A stretch of 64,000 bases of DNA, from positions 1 to 64,000 of the forward strand of contig NZ_VUNS01000027.1 of the NCBI RefSeq assembly GCF_009695545.1, written 5' to 3'. Both the position numbers and the translations under genes were made by a program. Of the stretch, positions 8,833 through 18,116 are shown in pieces (the first letter of the stretch is position 1; each line of letters starts with the position of its first letter). Source of the DNA: Victivallis lenta (GTDB lineage Bacteria > Verrucomicrobiota > Lentisphaeria > Victivallales > Victivallaceae). Below the pieces are notes generated by a model. The model ran no database searches. It was given only the letters and a program-made list of their open reading frames with translations, and was not told the origin of the DNA.

Positions 8833-10167
8833 TCAGCGGACGGACCGGCTGCGGGCCGGGCGTCCGAGAAAGACGGAAACAAGGAGAAAGACGCCGAGCA
8901 GATACGGGTAACCGAGGTATCGGATGACTTCGAGCGGAGAGACGGCCAGCCCCGTCGCGCCCGCCGCGCCGATGGCGGTCAGGATCTGGGCGCCGTACGG
9001 CAGCATGCCCTGTACGATGCAGCTGGCGCTGTCGAGGATGCTGGCGCTGCGTGCGGCCGGGATGCCGTACCGTTTCGAAATATCGCGGGCGATGGGGCCG
9101 GTGATGACGATCGCAACCGTATTGTTGGCGGTGAAACAGTTTACGACGCCGACCAGGAGGAAGATGCCGAATTCGCCTCCGCGCCGCCCCCGGATGTGCG
9201 TCTCGATGGTTTTGAGCAGATAGGCGATGCCGCCGTTGTAGCGGATGACCTTCAGGAGTCCGCCGGCCAGCAGCGCGACGATCAGCGTTTCGGACATCGA
9301 AAGGGTGCCGGAACCGAGTGCGCCGAGGAATCCCCACAGGTCGAAACTCCCGTTGGCCATGCCGATGACCCCGGCGAAGGCGGTTCCGAGAATCAGGACG
9401 GCCATGACGTTGAGTCCGCAGAGCGCGAGGACCAGTACGCTGATATACGGCAGCATGGCGAAAAACGCTCCCCAGCCGGCGCTGCCGACCGCACGGTCCG
9501 GGTGGACCGCCGGACTCAGGAGCAGGTAGAGCAGCACGGTAGCGGCCGCCGCGGGAATCGCGATTTTCAGGTTCGCCTGGAATTTCCGGTGCATTTCGAC
9601 GCCCTGGGTCCGGGTCGCCGCGATGGTGGTGTCGGAGATCATCGAGAGGTTGTCTCCGAACATTGCGCCGCCGACGATCGCGCCGAGGCAGAAACCGGGC
9701 GGGACGGCGAGGGTTTCGGAGAGCCCCGCCCCGATCGAGCCGAGCGCGGCGATCGTGCCGACCGACGTGCCGACCGCGAGCGAGATGAAGCAGGCCACGA
9801 CGAAAAGCCCGGCCAGCAGCAGGTTCGGCGGGATGACCGCAAGCGCGAGCTGGACGGACGAATCGACCGCCCCCATCGCCCGTGCGGTCGAGGCAAAGGC
9901 TCCGGCCAGAATGAAAATGAGGCACATGGTCATGATGTCCGCATCCCCCATGCCGTGCGCGAAGAGTTCGATCTTGCTTTTGAGCGACGCCCGGCGGTTC
10001 AGCAGCAGCGCCGTCGCCGAGGCGACCAGGAACGCGACCGGCATCGGAACCTTGTAGAAATCGTTCGACCAGATCGAGAGTCCGAGATAGAAAATGAGGA
10101 ACACGCCGAACGGAATCAATGCCCGGGCGTGAGGTGCGCGCGTATGAGAAAAATCCGTGATATCCAT
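8833..10167 (-). CDS. NhaC-family Na+/H+ antiporter
   Basis: A 444-residue integral membrane protein with about twelve hydrophobic segments. 'FGDNLSMISDTTIAATRTQG' is the NhaC-family signature. It would exchange Na+ for H+, or a Na+-coupled organic acid, across the inner membrane. The ATG at 10167 is the first with a fitting N-terminus; the preceding SD (AGGA, 12 bases away) is weak. It has its own promoter at 10214-10242, although it lies directly downstream of the carbohydrate operon. Confidence 0.88.
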   Translation of the reverse strand: MDITDFSHTRAPHARALIPFGVFLIFYLGLSIWSNDFYKVPMPVAFLVASATALLLNRRASLKSKIELFAHGMGDADIMTMCLIFILAGAFASTARAMGAVDSSVQLALAVIPPNLLLAGLFVVACFISLAVGTSVGTIAALGSIGAGLSETLAVPPGFCLGAIVGGAMFGDNLSMISDTTIAATRTQGVEMHRKFQANLKIAIPAAAATVLLYLLLSPAVHPDRAVGSAGWGAFFAMLPYISVLVLALCGLNVMAVLILGTAFAGVIGMANGSFDLWGFLGALGSGTLSMSETLIVALLAGGLLKVIRYNGGIAYLLKTIETHIRGRRGGEFGIFLLVGVVNCFTANNTVAIVITGPIARDISKRYGIPAARSASILDSASCIVQGMLPYGAQILTAIGAAGATGLAVSPLEVIRYLGYPYLLGVFLLVSVFLGRPARSRSVR

Positions 10168-10213
10168 TCCGAAGAGTCCATCCTGACGGTGTTGGTTGAT
10201 TCGACAGCGGCAG

Positions 10214-10242
10214 AATATACCACAGGTCCGGACAAAATACAA
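10214..10242 (-). promoter_or_regulatory. Promoter of the NhaC gene
   Basis: Minus strand: TTGTAT, 17 bases, TATATT, ending 46 bases before the ATG at 10167. Confidence 0.65.
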
Positions 10243-10259
10243 TGAACGGCCGCTCCGCT

Positions 10260-13200
10260 TTACGGCTCGAATCGGAAGCCGTCGATGTAAATCCTGACCG
10301 GAGTCGCGCCGCTGTTGTAGAGGAACAGCTCTCCGCGCAGGTTTTCCGGTGCGATGCCGGACGCTTTCATTTTGAAATCCCGTTCGAGTTCGAGCCGGAC
10401 GCGCTTCCAGGTTTTCGTTTCGCCGTCGATCGGCAGAACGGCGGCGGCCTCGCGGGTCCAGTCGCGGTCCGGCAGGACGAGCCGGAGCATGCCCGGCGTT
10501 TCCGATTTGACGAGAAAGCTCACGGCGCGGAACCCGTTCTCCCGGATCGCCTGCCGGTCGAACCGGAAGAAGGCGGCGGACGTTTTTCCGCCGGAAGCCG
10601 CGGCGAGATCAAGACAGGCGGAGGCCGGACCGTCCGCGACGTTTTCGGGTTCGTCGACGCTCCAGATGACGGCATGTCCGGAGCCGTCGCCGGTGACCTC
10701 CCATCCTGCCGCGTCGTCCTTTTCCCTTCCGGCCGCGGGCGCGATTCCGGCGGCCGGAATTTCCCCGGCGTTCCGGGCGAGCAGATCGAGCAGGATCACC
10801 ATTGCGGTGGTCTCCCAATCCGCGGTGCCGGCCCCGAGCGACTGCGCCGAACAGCCCGGCATCGAAAGGGTCCGCAGCAGCATGCGTTCGAGGTCGGCGC
10901 GGTCATACGGGGACTTCAGGCCGGCGTTTCCCGCAATCCGGCTGTACAGGTACGGGGCCCGTTCGCGGTAAGCCGCCTCCCGGAATTTCGCCTCGAACTC
11001 GCGCAGCGGTCCGGCCAGCGCCTCGTTCGAGCGGTAGAAGGCCAGCAGCTCGGCCGGAACGCCCTTGCTCGTGCTGTAAAAGTCCTTGCCGTCAAAGAAG
11101 TGCTTCAGGAGTCCGGGGGTGACGGCCGTCGGCCAGAGCGAGGGCCACCCTTCGCCGTAGCCCTGTGCGACGCCGAGCGGCAGATAGCGCCCTTTTCCGC
11201 TTTCGGCCTGACCGGCTCCGGCCATTTCGTGAATGACCGGTTCGAGATGCGCCGGAACCGGGAAATTCAGCGAGTTGTAGAAGTCGCTCATCAGCAGCCG
11301 GGCCCCGGTCGATGCGCCGGCTTTGGCGGCCATATAACGGCCGAAGTCGGCCTCGTCCGTCCTCCCGAGGGACTCCTTGATCCGGACCATTCCGGCACAG
11401 CCGGACAGTTCGGCGTTCAGCATGTCGATGTTGTTGCCCATGCCCCATTCGACCGCGCTCGACCCCATCCACGCCCAGTCGTGCGAAACCAGGAGATTGC
11501 TCATGAAGAGGTCGATGTACGGTTCGTTCGACGCGAAGAATACCGGGTCGCCCATGATGCGGCTGTAAAGGCCGAGCGTCTGGAGGAAGATGCCGGCCGT
11601 CTCATTCATGTCGTGGAACATCCAGTAGCCGTCGTTGAAGCGGACCGGGGCGATGAACGCCATCAGGTACCAGGCGCCGGTGAACGGCTCCTGCCGGTAA
11701 CGCAGGAAGGTCTTGTACTGGAAGAATTCGATGTCGCGCCGGATATTCCGGGCGATCTTCGCGTTGAGCCGGGCGCGGGTGTCGCCGTATCCCCTGACGC
11801 CGTCGAGATACGGCTTGAACATGAGGTTGCCGGCCACGCCGCCGAGCGTGCGGTGCAGGTCGATGTAGTTCCATTCCGCCGCTTCGGGGCCGGGTTTCAT
11901 GGAGGTCGCTTCGCGCAGTTCGCGTTCCGGGTAGACCGTTTTTTCCCGGCGTTCCACAATGCCGTAGTCGGAGGGGATATAGGAGAGCCCCGGCTCCGCT
12001 AGGTGTTCGGTGATCCGTTCGAACAGCACTTTGTTCACCGGCAGTTCGAGGTGCGGATCGGCAGCCGTCACCGGCAGCGGATAATCGACTTCCGGAATCG
12101 CGAGCGTGTATTCGGAACGTTTGCCGGAAACTCCGTGCAGCGGCCCCTGAAAAGTCGCGTAGTCGAGGTCGGCGGTTCCGTCGGCGAACTTCACGTTGCC
12201 GGACTTCGCATAGAGCGGCAGCAGCGGCGGAACCGGAGCGACGTATTCGGGCTCGACGCCCCAGTCGTTCGGAATGACCAGATAGTCGAAGTCGTTGCGG
12301 ATCAAGACGGTGCCGTTCTTCTTGTCGAGCTTGTAGCGTTCGATGCAGCCGACTGTCCGCGCGGCCTGAATCCGGCTCCAGCGGGCGCAGCGGGCGGCGA
12401 TGTCCGCCGGGAGCGCCTGTTCCCAGCCGGCGGTTTCGGCGGGCGTGTAGTGCTTGATGCCGGCCAGCGGCATGACGGCGAGATCGACGCCGCGTTTCGC
12501 GAAATCGATTTCAAGGTATTTGCCGTTCATCCGGGCAGCGGAGATTTTACGGCTGAAGGTGAAGAGCAGCGGCCACGCATCGTATTTGTCCGTCCGCTTC
12601 CAGACCAGGAACCAGTTGGAGGAGAGTCCCTTGAGATCAACCATCGCGCCCGGTTCCAGCGAAATCGCGCGGGTCCCGCCTTTGACCGGATAGGCCAGCG
12701 TCGCCGGCATCGGGCTCTCGATCGAAACTTTATCCGCATCGGGGTTGCGCAGCAGGACGCCGGGCGTGCCGAGCCCCCAGACGATTTCGGTGCCCTGTCC
12801 CCAGCGGCCGCCGGTCCCGAGCATGGATTTGCCGAGCCAGCCGGTTTCAAGCGCCGCGAGTTTGCCCGGCGTGTGGCTGCCGGAGAAGCTCACGCCGAAG
12901 GAGTCCCGATCGACGTCCCACATCCGGAAGGTCTGGTCGGGCTGGAGGCCGATCGCGTTGATCCGGTCGTCGTTCAGCCAGCCGAAACGCCCGAAGTTGT
13001 TGCGGCTGATCCCTTCGCGGAAGCCGCCGGCGTCGGGCGCGGCGGCGCGGAACCGCTCCGGCGGAGTGGGGTCGACTTGAATGCCGAGGCCGTACGGATA
13101 GATCATGCGGTCGTAGCCAGCGCCCGGTTTCAGGCCGCCGGCATAGGCGACCACCCGCCCTTTACCGAACGGCTTTACGGCGATTTCGGGAGAGCCGTCT

Positions 13201-13961
13201 CCGGCCGCTTTCAGCAGTTCCGCCCCGTCGGCGAGTTCGGCATTCAACAGATAGACGAGAGAACCGTCCGCACTTTTTTTCGGGCTCTGAGGATAGAGGT
13301 CCGCACGGTTCAGCTTCAGCGGGTTCAGTTCGTCGAGCCGGGAATGGTTGACGCCGAAGAAAAGCGCGGTTCCGCCGCTTTGCACAAAGCGTTTGAGCTC
13401 CCCCAGGGTCTTTTCCGGCAGGGGCGTGAAGCTGGAGACGACCACGCAGTCCGGCCTGCCCTGTTCCGGGAAATCGCGGAGCGGTTCGATGAGCTGCCCC
13501 CGGCCGTTCAGCCAGAAGGCGAATCCTTCCGGCGTGACGCAGTCGAGCAGATAGACGACCCGGCGGGCGAATTCGCCGCCCCGGACGTAAAATTTCATCC
13601 GGAAAAAGTCATTCCCCGCTTCCCCTCCGGCAATGCGGACCGCAAGCGTGTGCCAGCCGGGCTTGAGCTGTGCGGACTGCTCCGGCGTCAGGAGCCGGAA
13701 AACGGCGAGGCAGCCCCGGCGTTCGAAACCGGCGGCTTCTCCCTCCGCAACCGTGTTTCCGGCGAGATCGTCGATACGGAATTCGATGCCGTTCCGCAAT
13801 TCCGCTTCGTCTCCTTTTTCCAGGGCGTAGGTGAAAAACAGCGATTCCGACGGGGTCAGGAAGTGATCGTTCTTTTCGAACAGGAAGCCGTCCGGCACCG
13901 GAGCGGCGACGGCGGTCCGGACGAGGAGCAGGGCGAAAAACAGAGAGAGCAGTCTGTTCAT
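10260..13961 (-). CDS. Large secreted multidomain protein, probably carbohydrate-active
   Basis: A 1233-residue protein with a clear signal peptide ('LLSLFFALLLVRTAVA'). Residues ~20-130 look like a beta-sandwich. Residues ~130-300 resemble a class-I glutamine amidotransferase-like fold ('FVQSGGTALFFG', 'PFGKGRVVAYAGG'). A long helical region (about 650-1050) has the Trp/Tyr/His-rich look of an alpha-toroid. The last ~110 residues form a beta-sandwich ('VLPDRDW', 'LRGELFLYN') that reappears in the GH2 protein at 37199-41308. No catalytic motif is recognised. The ATG at 13961 follows AAAGGA by 7 bases. It is the last gene of the heparinase-GntR-pseudopilin operon, 27 bases after the pseudopilin gene. 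Confidence 0.7.
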   Translation of the reverse strand: MNRLLSLFFALLLVRTAVAAPVPDGFLFEKNDHFLTPSESLFFTYALEKGDEAELRNGIEFRIDDLAGNTVAEGEAAGFERRGCLAVFRLLTPEQSAQLKPGWHTLAVRIAGGEAGNDFFRMKFYVRGGEFARRVVYLLDCVTPEGFAFWLNGRGQLIEPLRDFPEQGRPDCVVVSSFTPLPEKTLGELKRFVQSGGTALFFGVNHSRLDELNPLKLNRADLYPQSPKKSADGSLVYLLNAELADGAELLKAAGDGSPEIAVKPFGKGRVVAYAGGLKPGAGYDRMIYPYGLGIQVDPTPPERFRAAAPDAGGFREGISRNNFGRFGWLNDDRINAIGLQPDQTFRMWDVDRDSFGVSFSGSHTPGKLAALETGWLGKSMLGTGGRWGQGTEIVWGLGTPGVLLRNPDADKVSIESPMPATLAYPVKGGTRAISLEPGAMVDLKGLSSNWFLVWKRTDKYDAWPLLFTFSRKISAARMNGKYLEIDFAKRGVDLAVMPLAGIKHYTPAETAGWEQALPADIAARCARWSRIQAARTVGCIERYKLDKKNGTVLIRNDFDYLVIPNDWGVEPEYVAPVPPLLPLYAKSGNVKFADGTADLDYATFQGPLHGVSGKRSEYTLAIPEVDYPLPVTAADPHLELPVNKVLFERITEHLAEPGLSYIPSDYGIVERREKTVYPERELREATSMKPGPEAAEWNYIDLHRTLGGVAGNLMFKPYLDGVRGYGDTRARLNAKIARNIRRDIEFFQYKTFLRYRQEPFTGAWYLMAFIAPVRFNDGYWMFHDMNETAGIFLQTLGLYSRIMGDPVFFASNEPYIDLFMSNLLVSHDWAWMGSSAVEWGMGNNIDMLNAELSGCAGMVRIKESLGRTDEADFGRYMAAKAGASTGARLLMSDFYNSLNFPVPAHLEPVIHEMAGAGQAESGKGRYLPLGVAQGYGEGWPSLWPTAVTPGLLKHFFDGKDFYSTSKGVPAELLAFYRSNEALAGPLREFEAKFREAAYRERAPYLYSRIAGNAGLKSPYDRADLERMLLRTLSMPGCSAQSLGAGTADWETTAMVILLDLLARNAGEIPAAGIAPAAGREKDDAAGWEVTGDGSGHAVIWSVDEPENVADGPASACLDLAAASGGKTSAAFFRFDRQAIRENGFRAVSFLVKSETPGMLRLVLPDRDWTREAAAVLPIDGETKTWKRVRLELERDFKMKASGIAPENLRGELFLYNSGATPVRIYIDGFRFEP

Positions 13962-13988
13962 GAATATTCCTTTTTGCCGCATATGGTT

Positions 13989-14657
13989 TTACTCATGTTC
14001 CGCCTTGTTCGCGCGCCAGTGCCGCCGCCACAATGCGCAGCCCCAGTTTTCGCTGTCGCCGACCGTGAAGCTGATGTTGCCGACATTGCCGCCGAGGAAA
14101 AGGCAGGTTCCTTTCGGGCCGTGCGTCCACTGTTCGGGGCGCTCGCCGGAAGCTTTCTGGAAACAGTACTGGATCGACGCCGTCCCGGTGTAGATGACCA
14201 TGCCTTCATACGGCTGGTCGATGAGTGAAATCAGGTTCGAGGGGGAGTTCCCGGTGCGCAAATATGCCCCGTTGAGGCAGCTTGCGTCGGCGTCGGACCA
14301 CAGGTAGCCATTGCAGCGGTAACTCTTCGGAGTCCTGTTGAAAGCGAGCGCCTCGGCGGTACGCGGAATGGTGTCGCTCGGGCAGTTGAACAGTTTGGTC
14401 CCCTGTCCGCTGTAGGGAATATAGCCGCCGTACAGCAGTTCGCACTCCCAGCTGGGCTCCCACCGGGGCAGGCGGTCGCGGTTGCTGTCGGCATACATCT
14501 GGATCTGCAGTCCGAGCTGTTTCAGATTGCCTTTGCAGTTGCTTTCCTTGGCGGCTTCACGCGCCCGGTTGAGGGCCGGCAGCAGCATCGAAGCGAGGAT
14601 GGCGATGATTGCAATCACGACCAGCAGTTCGATCAGAGTGAAGTTACGGCGTCTCAT
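13989..14657 (-). CDS. Pseudopilin-like protein, degenerate H-X9-DG type
   Basis: A 222-residue protein. The N-terminus '[20 protein letters not shown]' is a class III prepilin leader with a Phe methylation site and Glu at +5, so it should be cleaved by a PilD-type peptidase and assembled into a type II/IV pseudopilus. '[14 protein letters not shown]' follows, typical of the Planctomycetes/Lentisphaerae group. The C-terminal H-X9-DG motif appears as His then nine residues then Gly-Gly ('[14 protein letters not shown]'). Start at 14657 with AAGGAG upstream. The ATG overlaps the stop of the GntR gene by 4 bases, showing operon structure. Confidence 0.88.
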   Translation of the reverse strand: MRRRNFTLIELLVVIAIIAILASMLLPALNRAREAAKESNCKGNLKQLGLQIQMYADSNRDRLPRWEPSWECELLYGGYIPYSGQGTKLFNCPSDTIPRTAEALAFNRTPKSYRCNGYLWSDADASCLNGAYLRTGNSPSNLISLIDQPYEGMVIYTGTASIQYCFQKASGERPEQWTHGPKGTCLFLGGNVGNISFTVGDSENWGCALWRRHWRANKAEHE

Positions 14658-15892
14658 CTTTCTTTCTCCTTGCGTAAAGTTTGGGGGATGGCATTGATTG
14701 ATCCGTTTTCCGTTTTTCCCGGATAAAGTACGAGGGCATTCAGCGGCGCGGCGGGTTCGGTATTGTCGGCGGCGAGGCGGAAGCGGCGGCCGATCCTGAG
14801 CCGTTTGCGGAGCGTCGGCCGCTGTCCGCTTTGCTCCCAGCGCAGGAGCAGCCGCGCCGCTTCGGTGAAGAGACGGTGGTAGTCCTGTTCCCATTCCATG
14901 ATCCGCGCCTGAAAGTATGCGGCGGAGTGCTGTTCGATCCGGGTGTAGTTCATGGTGCCGAGGCGGATCTGCGGATGGCGGGCGTGAACGCCCGACGCGA
15001 CCATGATATACTCCACCAGGATCGTGAAAGGGGAAAAAAGGGTGTCGAAATTTCCGGAGACGAGTTTCTCTTCCAGAAAGCCGGCCAGCTGCTTTTGCAG
15101 CCGGCAGTCCGGCTTCTCCCGGTCCGCGAACATCCGGACCACGGGGAGGGCGATGATTTCCATCGAATCGGCCCGGCCGGATTCCCGTGCCGCTTCGATC
15201 ATGCCGTCCGTCAGCTCCCGGATGCTCTGATTGACCTTTTCGTCGAGGACGGCCAGCAGGCGCCCGGTATTGCATTTGCGGAACAGATACCCGGCGATTT
15301 CCCGCCCCGCGCGCCGGTAGTCGAAAAGAATCCCGGGCAGCTGCGCCCGTTCCAGAGTCTGATCGAGCTGGACGACGGGGATATGGCGCGCCGCCTCCTC
15401 GAAAAACGGGCCGTTGAGCCGGATGTCGGCCGGAGAGAGCAGCAGCCCCTGAATTCCGTTGTGGAGCATGTTCTCCGCGATCTCCCGTTCCCGTCCGGAG
15501 TCGCCGCCTGACGAGCGGACGAGCACGAAGCTGTTGAGCCCCATGCCTTCAAACGCCCGCCCGGCCAGGTACGGCATCAGGCGCCCGAAGGCGTTGTCGT
15601 CGGAGTAGGGGTGGATGAATCCGTATTTGTGAATCACCTTCTCCGCCCGCGCGTCGGGCGCCAGCTCCACCCGGCGGCCCTGCTGGGTACGGACGAGGTC
15701 GTCGCGACGCAGCTCCCGGAATGCCCGCTGGACCACGCTCATGCTGACGCCGAACTCCTCGCAGAGCGCGCGGTAACTGGCAGGGCCGTCTCCGGAATTC
15801 AGTTTCCCGGTTGCGATCCGCCGTTCGAGTTCCCGGGCCAGCTGGCGGTAGAGCGGCTCCCGTACTCCCGTGATGATTTTACTGATCGGCAT
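14654..15892 (-). CDS. GntR-type regulator with sugar-binding-protein-like effector domain
   Basis: About 412 residues. The N-terminal ~75 residues are a GntR winged helix ('[22 protein letters not shown]', followed by '[19 protein letters not shown]'). The rest resembles the LacI/GalR periplasmic-binding fold ('[16 protein letters not shown]', 'VDEKVNQS...'). Such hybrids (AraR-like) bind a sugar effector. The start is uncertain: the ATG at 15892 gives a 14-base overlap with the heparinase gene, and an in-frame ATG at 15922 would overlap by 44 bases; neither has a strong SD. It probably controls the operon in which it sits. Confidence 0.82.
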   Translation of the reverse strand: MPISKIITGVREPLYRQLARELERRIATGKLNSGDGPASYRALCEEFGVSMSVVQRAFRELRRDDLVRTQQGRRVELAPDARAEKVIHKYGFIHPYSDDNAFGRLMPYLAGRAFEGMGLNSFVLVRSSGGDSGREREIAENMLHNGIQGLLLSPADIRLNGPFFEEAARHIPVVQLDQTLERAQLPGILFDYRRAGREIAGYLFRKCNTGRLLAVLDEKVNQSIRELTDGMIEAARESGRADSMEIIALPVVRMFADREKPDCRLQKQLAGFLEEKLVSGNFDTLFSPFTILVEYIMVASGVHARHPQIRLGTMNYTRIEQHSAAYFQARIMEWEQDYHRLFTEAARLLLRWEQSGQRPTLRKRLRIGRRFRLAADNTEPAAPLNALVLYPGKTENGSINAIPQTLRKEKER

Positions 15893-17858
15893 ATTCGTAT
15901 CTGATCCCTGATTTGAGTTCATTCCGATGACTGGCGGAAATGCGTTCGAGCCGGAACCGGCTCTCCACCCGGCCGCCGGCCGGAACCGGCAGCTTGTAGC
16001 GCACCAGCGTGATTCCGGGATTGGGCGAGTCGTAATCGCGCTGCAGCTCGGAGGCCGGGAAAAAACTCCAGGCGCCTTCCGGCGGCTCGGCGGAGATTGT
16101 GAAAGTCCTGCCGGTTCCGTCCGCCAGCGTCAGGCGCGCCCCGGCGACGGATTGCACCTTCAACGGCGTCGTCAGCTGCCAGCAGTAGACGGCGCCGGGT
16201 TTCGCGCCGGACACATGGTCGCGGATCTCGACCGCGCCGTCCGGGAAGAGCGTGCCGGTACGCAGGAAGCTGCGCACCTGCCCCGCATACGGCGCGGAGA
16301 GGTCGAAGGCGGCTGTCACGCAGCCGCCCTCTTCGATGAGTCCGGCTGCGGCCCCGCGGCCGTCCGCGTCCGGTTCGGCGCAGTCGAACCGGGCGATGTT
16401 GTGGGCGTCGGCGCCTAGGCGGAACACCTTCCAGCGTTCGCCTCTCCGTCCCCGGTCCCAGAGCTTGATGCCGCGGGCTTCGAGGCGCGTGTAATGGTCG
16501 GAGCCGAGATCGACCGCCACCGGAATCCCGTCGATCTCAACGACGAATTCGCCGGAATCCATATGGCCGTGACTGCCGGAGGGGCGGCCCCCCTTCATGG
16601 CGAGCGCCGATGCGGTTCCGCTCCAGTCCGTCCGCATGACCGCGACCGGCACCGGCGCGCGGTCGGTACTGAAATAAACGGTGCTCCCGCCGGTGGCGGC
16701 CTGTTCCGGCAGCCGGGCCAGCAGCGGAAGCATCGGCGCGGCCAGCCGCTGATCGGCGGGATGGTGCTTCTGCGGCCGGGCTGCCGTGTAGTCCGCCAGG
16801 AAATTCCTCATATAGCGGTCGAACAGCCCGGACTTGCCGCGCCGCACCATCAGGTAGACGTTGGCGTAGTTGAGACCGACCCGGCTTTCACGACCGGTAT
16901 CGGAGCAGGCGAATTTATGGCCGGAGGGCAGAATGCATGCGCGCACGAACTCCCCGCTTTCCTCCAGCCCCGGATAGTCGGCCAGCCCGAAGCCGGTTCC
17001 GAACGCATTTTCGAGCATCTCGATCAGCAGGGTGTTGTAGTTGGTGCCGTAAGCCCAGTAGCCGACGCCCTCCGGGTAGGCGCCGTTGCCGCGGTAGGAG
17101 GCGGCCATCACTTTGGGCATGGCCGCGACCGCCCGGCGGATCACCTGCCGCGCCAGCTGCGGGTCGCGTTCATAGACGGCCAGCGCGCCGGCGGCGAGGC
17201 CGCCGTGGCAGACCTGCGTCCAGTTGTAATCGCCGGCGACCCAGGATTGCTTGAACGTCTTGTCGAACGAGGGCTTGAGCCCCTTTTCGAGAATGGCGGA
17301 TGCAATCGTGTCGCGCTCCTCCGGCGGAAGCGTGTCGTGGAGCCAGTCATAACCGAGCGCGAGCGCGAAGGTCATTTCGGCGACGTCCAGAAAATGGGCC
17401 GGATTCCAGTCGTCGTATGCGCAGACCGCCAGCATTTCGGCTCGGGCGCGTTCCGCGAATCTGCGTTCTCCGGTGAGGCGGAAAGCTGTAGCCAGCAGCC
17501 CGATCCGCCGCACCTCGGCCTGCGATGTTTTCAGCAGCCGCCGCCCGATCATCCGGCGGGGGAGGGGAGGCATGGCAAGCAGCTGTTCCGCATCGTGAAG
17601 CATCCGGTTTCCGAACCGCCTTCCCCAGTAACTGTCGCGGTAGGCGGAAGTCAGCGTGTCGAAGTTTCCCGGCAGGAACAGCCGCGGGTGCTCCTGCCGG
17701 AGAGCTGCGAAATGGCGGTCGGTCACCGGAAGCGCCTCGAACTCCTCCGCCGGGGCCGCCGCAAAAACGGCGGCGGAAAAGCATACGGAGGAAAAGCATA
17801 CGGAGGAAAAGACGGCGAAATGTTTCCGCAGCATGTTCGCACAGGATCGGACCGACAT
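15879..17858 (-). CDS. Heparinase II/III-family polysaccharide lyase-like protein
   Basis: A 659-residue exported protein. The N-terminus is a long signal sequence that contains a 15-bp in-frame duplication ('SVCFS' twice). Residues ~60-370 are the alpha-toroid ('DWNPAHFLDVAEMTFALALGYDWL', split over residues near 180), and residues ~400-650 the beta-sheet domain with the family motif 'GSHGHMDSGEFVVEIDG'. Members cleave uronate-containing glycans by beta-elimination; the exact substrate is unknown. The ATG at 17858 follows AAGGAG by 8 bases. It is the first gene of the minus-strand operon and has a strong promoter at 17920-17948. Confidence 0.85.
   Translation of the reverse strand: MSVRSCANMLRKHFAVFSSVCFSSVCFSAAVFAAAPAEEFEALPVTDRHFAALRQEHPRLFLPGNFDTLTSAYRDSYWGRRFGNRMLHDAEQLLAMPPLPRRMIGRRLLKTSQAEVRRIGLLATAFRLTGERRFAERARAEMLAVCAYDDWNPAHFLDVAEMTFALALGYDWLHDTLPPEERDTIASAILEKGLKPSFDKTFKQSWVAGDYNWTQVCHGGLAAGALAVYERDPQLARQVIRRAVAAMPKVMAASYRGNGAYPEGVGYWAYGTNYNTLLIEMLENAFGTGFGLADYPGLEESGEFVRACILPSGHKFACSDTGRESRVGLNYANVYLMVRRGKSGLFDRYMRNFLADYTAARPQKHHPADQRLAAPMLPLLARLPEQAATGGSTVYFSTDRAPVPVAVMRTDWSGTASALAMKGGRPSGSHGHMDSGEFVVEIDGIPVAVDLGSDHYTRLEARGIKLWDRGRRGERWKVFRLGADAHNIARFDCAEPDADGRGAAAGLIEEGGCVTAAFDLSAPYAGQVRSFLRTGTLFPDGAVEIRDHVSGAKPGAVYCWQLTTPLKVQSVAGARLTLADGTGRTFTISAEPPEGAWSFFPASELQRDYDSPNPGITLVRYKLPVPAGGRVESRFRLERISASHRNELKSGIRYEYADQ
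17775..17810 (-). repeat. 15-bp tandem duplication inside a signal-peptide region
   Basis: GGAAAAGCATACGGA occurs at 17775-17789 and 17790-17804, and its first six bases recur at 17805. It is in frame and doubles five residues of the hydrophobic core of the heparinase signal peptide. Confidence 0.9.
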
Positions 17859-17919
17859 TCTGATTCTCCTTAGATGAAAGGCGGAAGACCGCACCGGTAA
17901 ACTGTATCGCTGTATTAAT

Positions 17920-17948
17920 ATTATGATCGATTTTGAATGAAATGTCAA
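17920..17948 (-). promoter_or_regulatory. Promoter of the heparinase operon
   Basis: Minus strand: TTGACA, 17 bases, CATAAT, followed by an AT-rich start region. The same -10 (CATAAT at 17-base spacing) is used by the two sugar promoters at 44506 and 45718. The remaining sequence to the ligA stop (17949-18116) shows nothing clear. Confidence 0.75.
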
Positions 17949-18116
17949 TAGCTCTCCCGCAAAAAAATCGTCATTATGGCGGGAGGCGTCCGGTTCCGGG
18001 CGGGGCAAAGCGGGAAAAATTCGGGAAACGTTCGGTCTGCCGACGAAAAAATAGGGAGAAAGGCCGCCGAAGAATCCCGGCATTCCCCCACGATGGATAT
18101 TGCGCTGCAGGAGCCG

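Noticed and set aside
10242-14228. Long plus-strand frames (586 and 741 codons)
   Set aside because: Antisense shadows of the 1233-residue secreted protein and the pseudopilin; Arg/Ala/Gly-rich without motifs.
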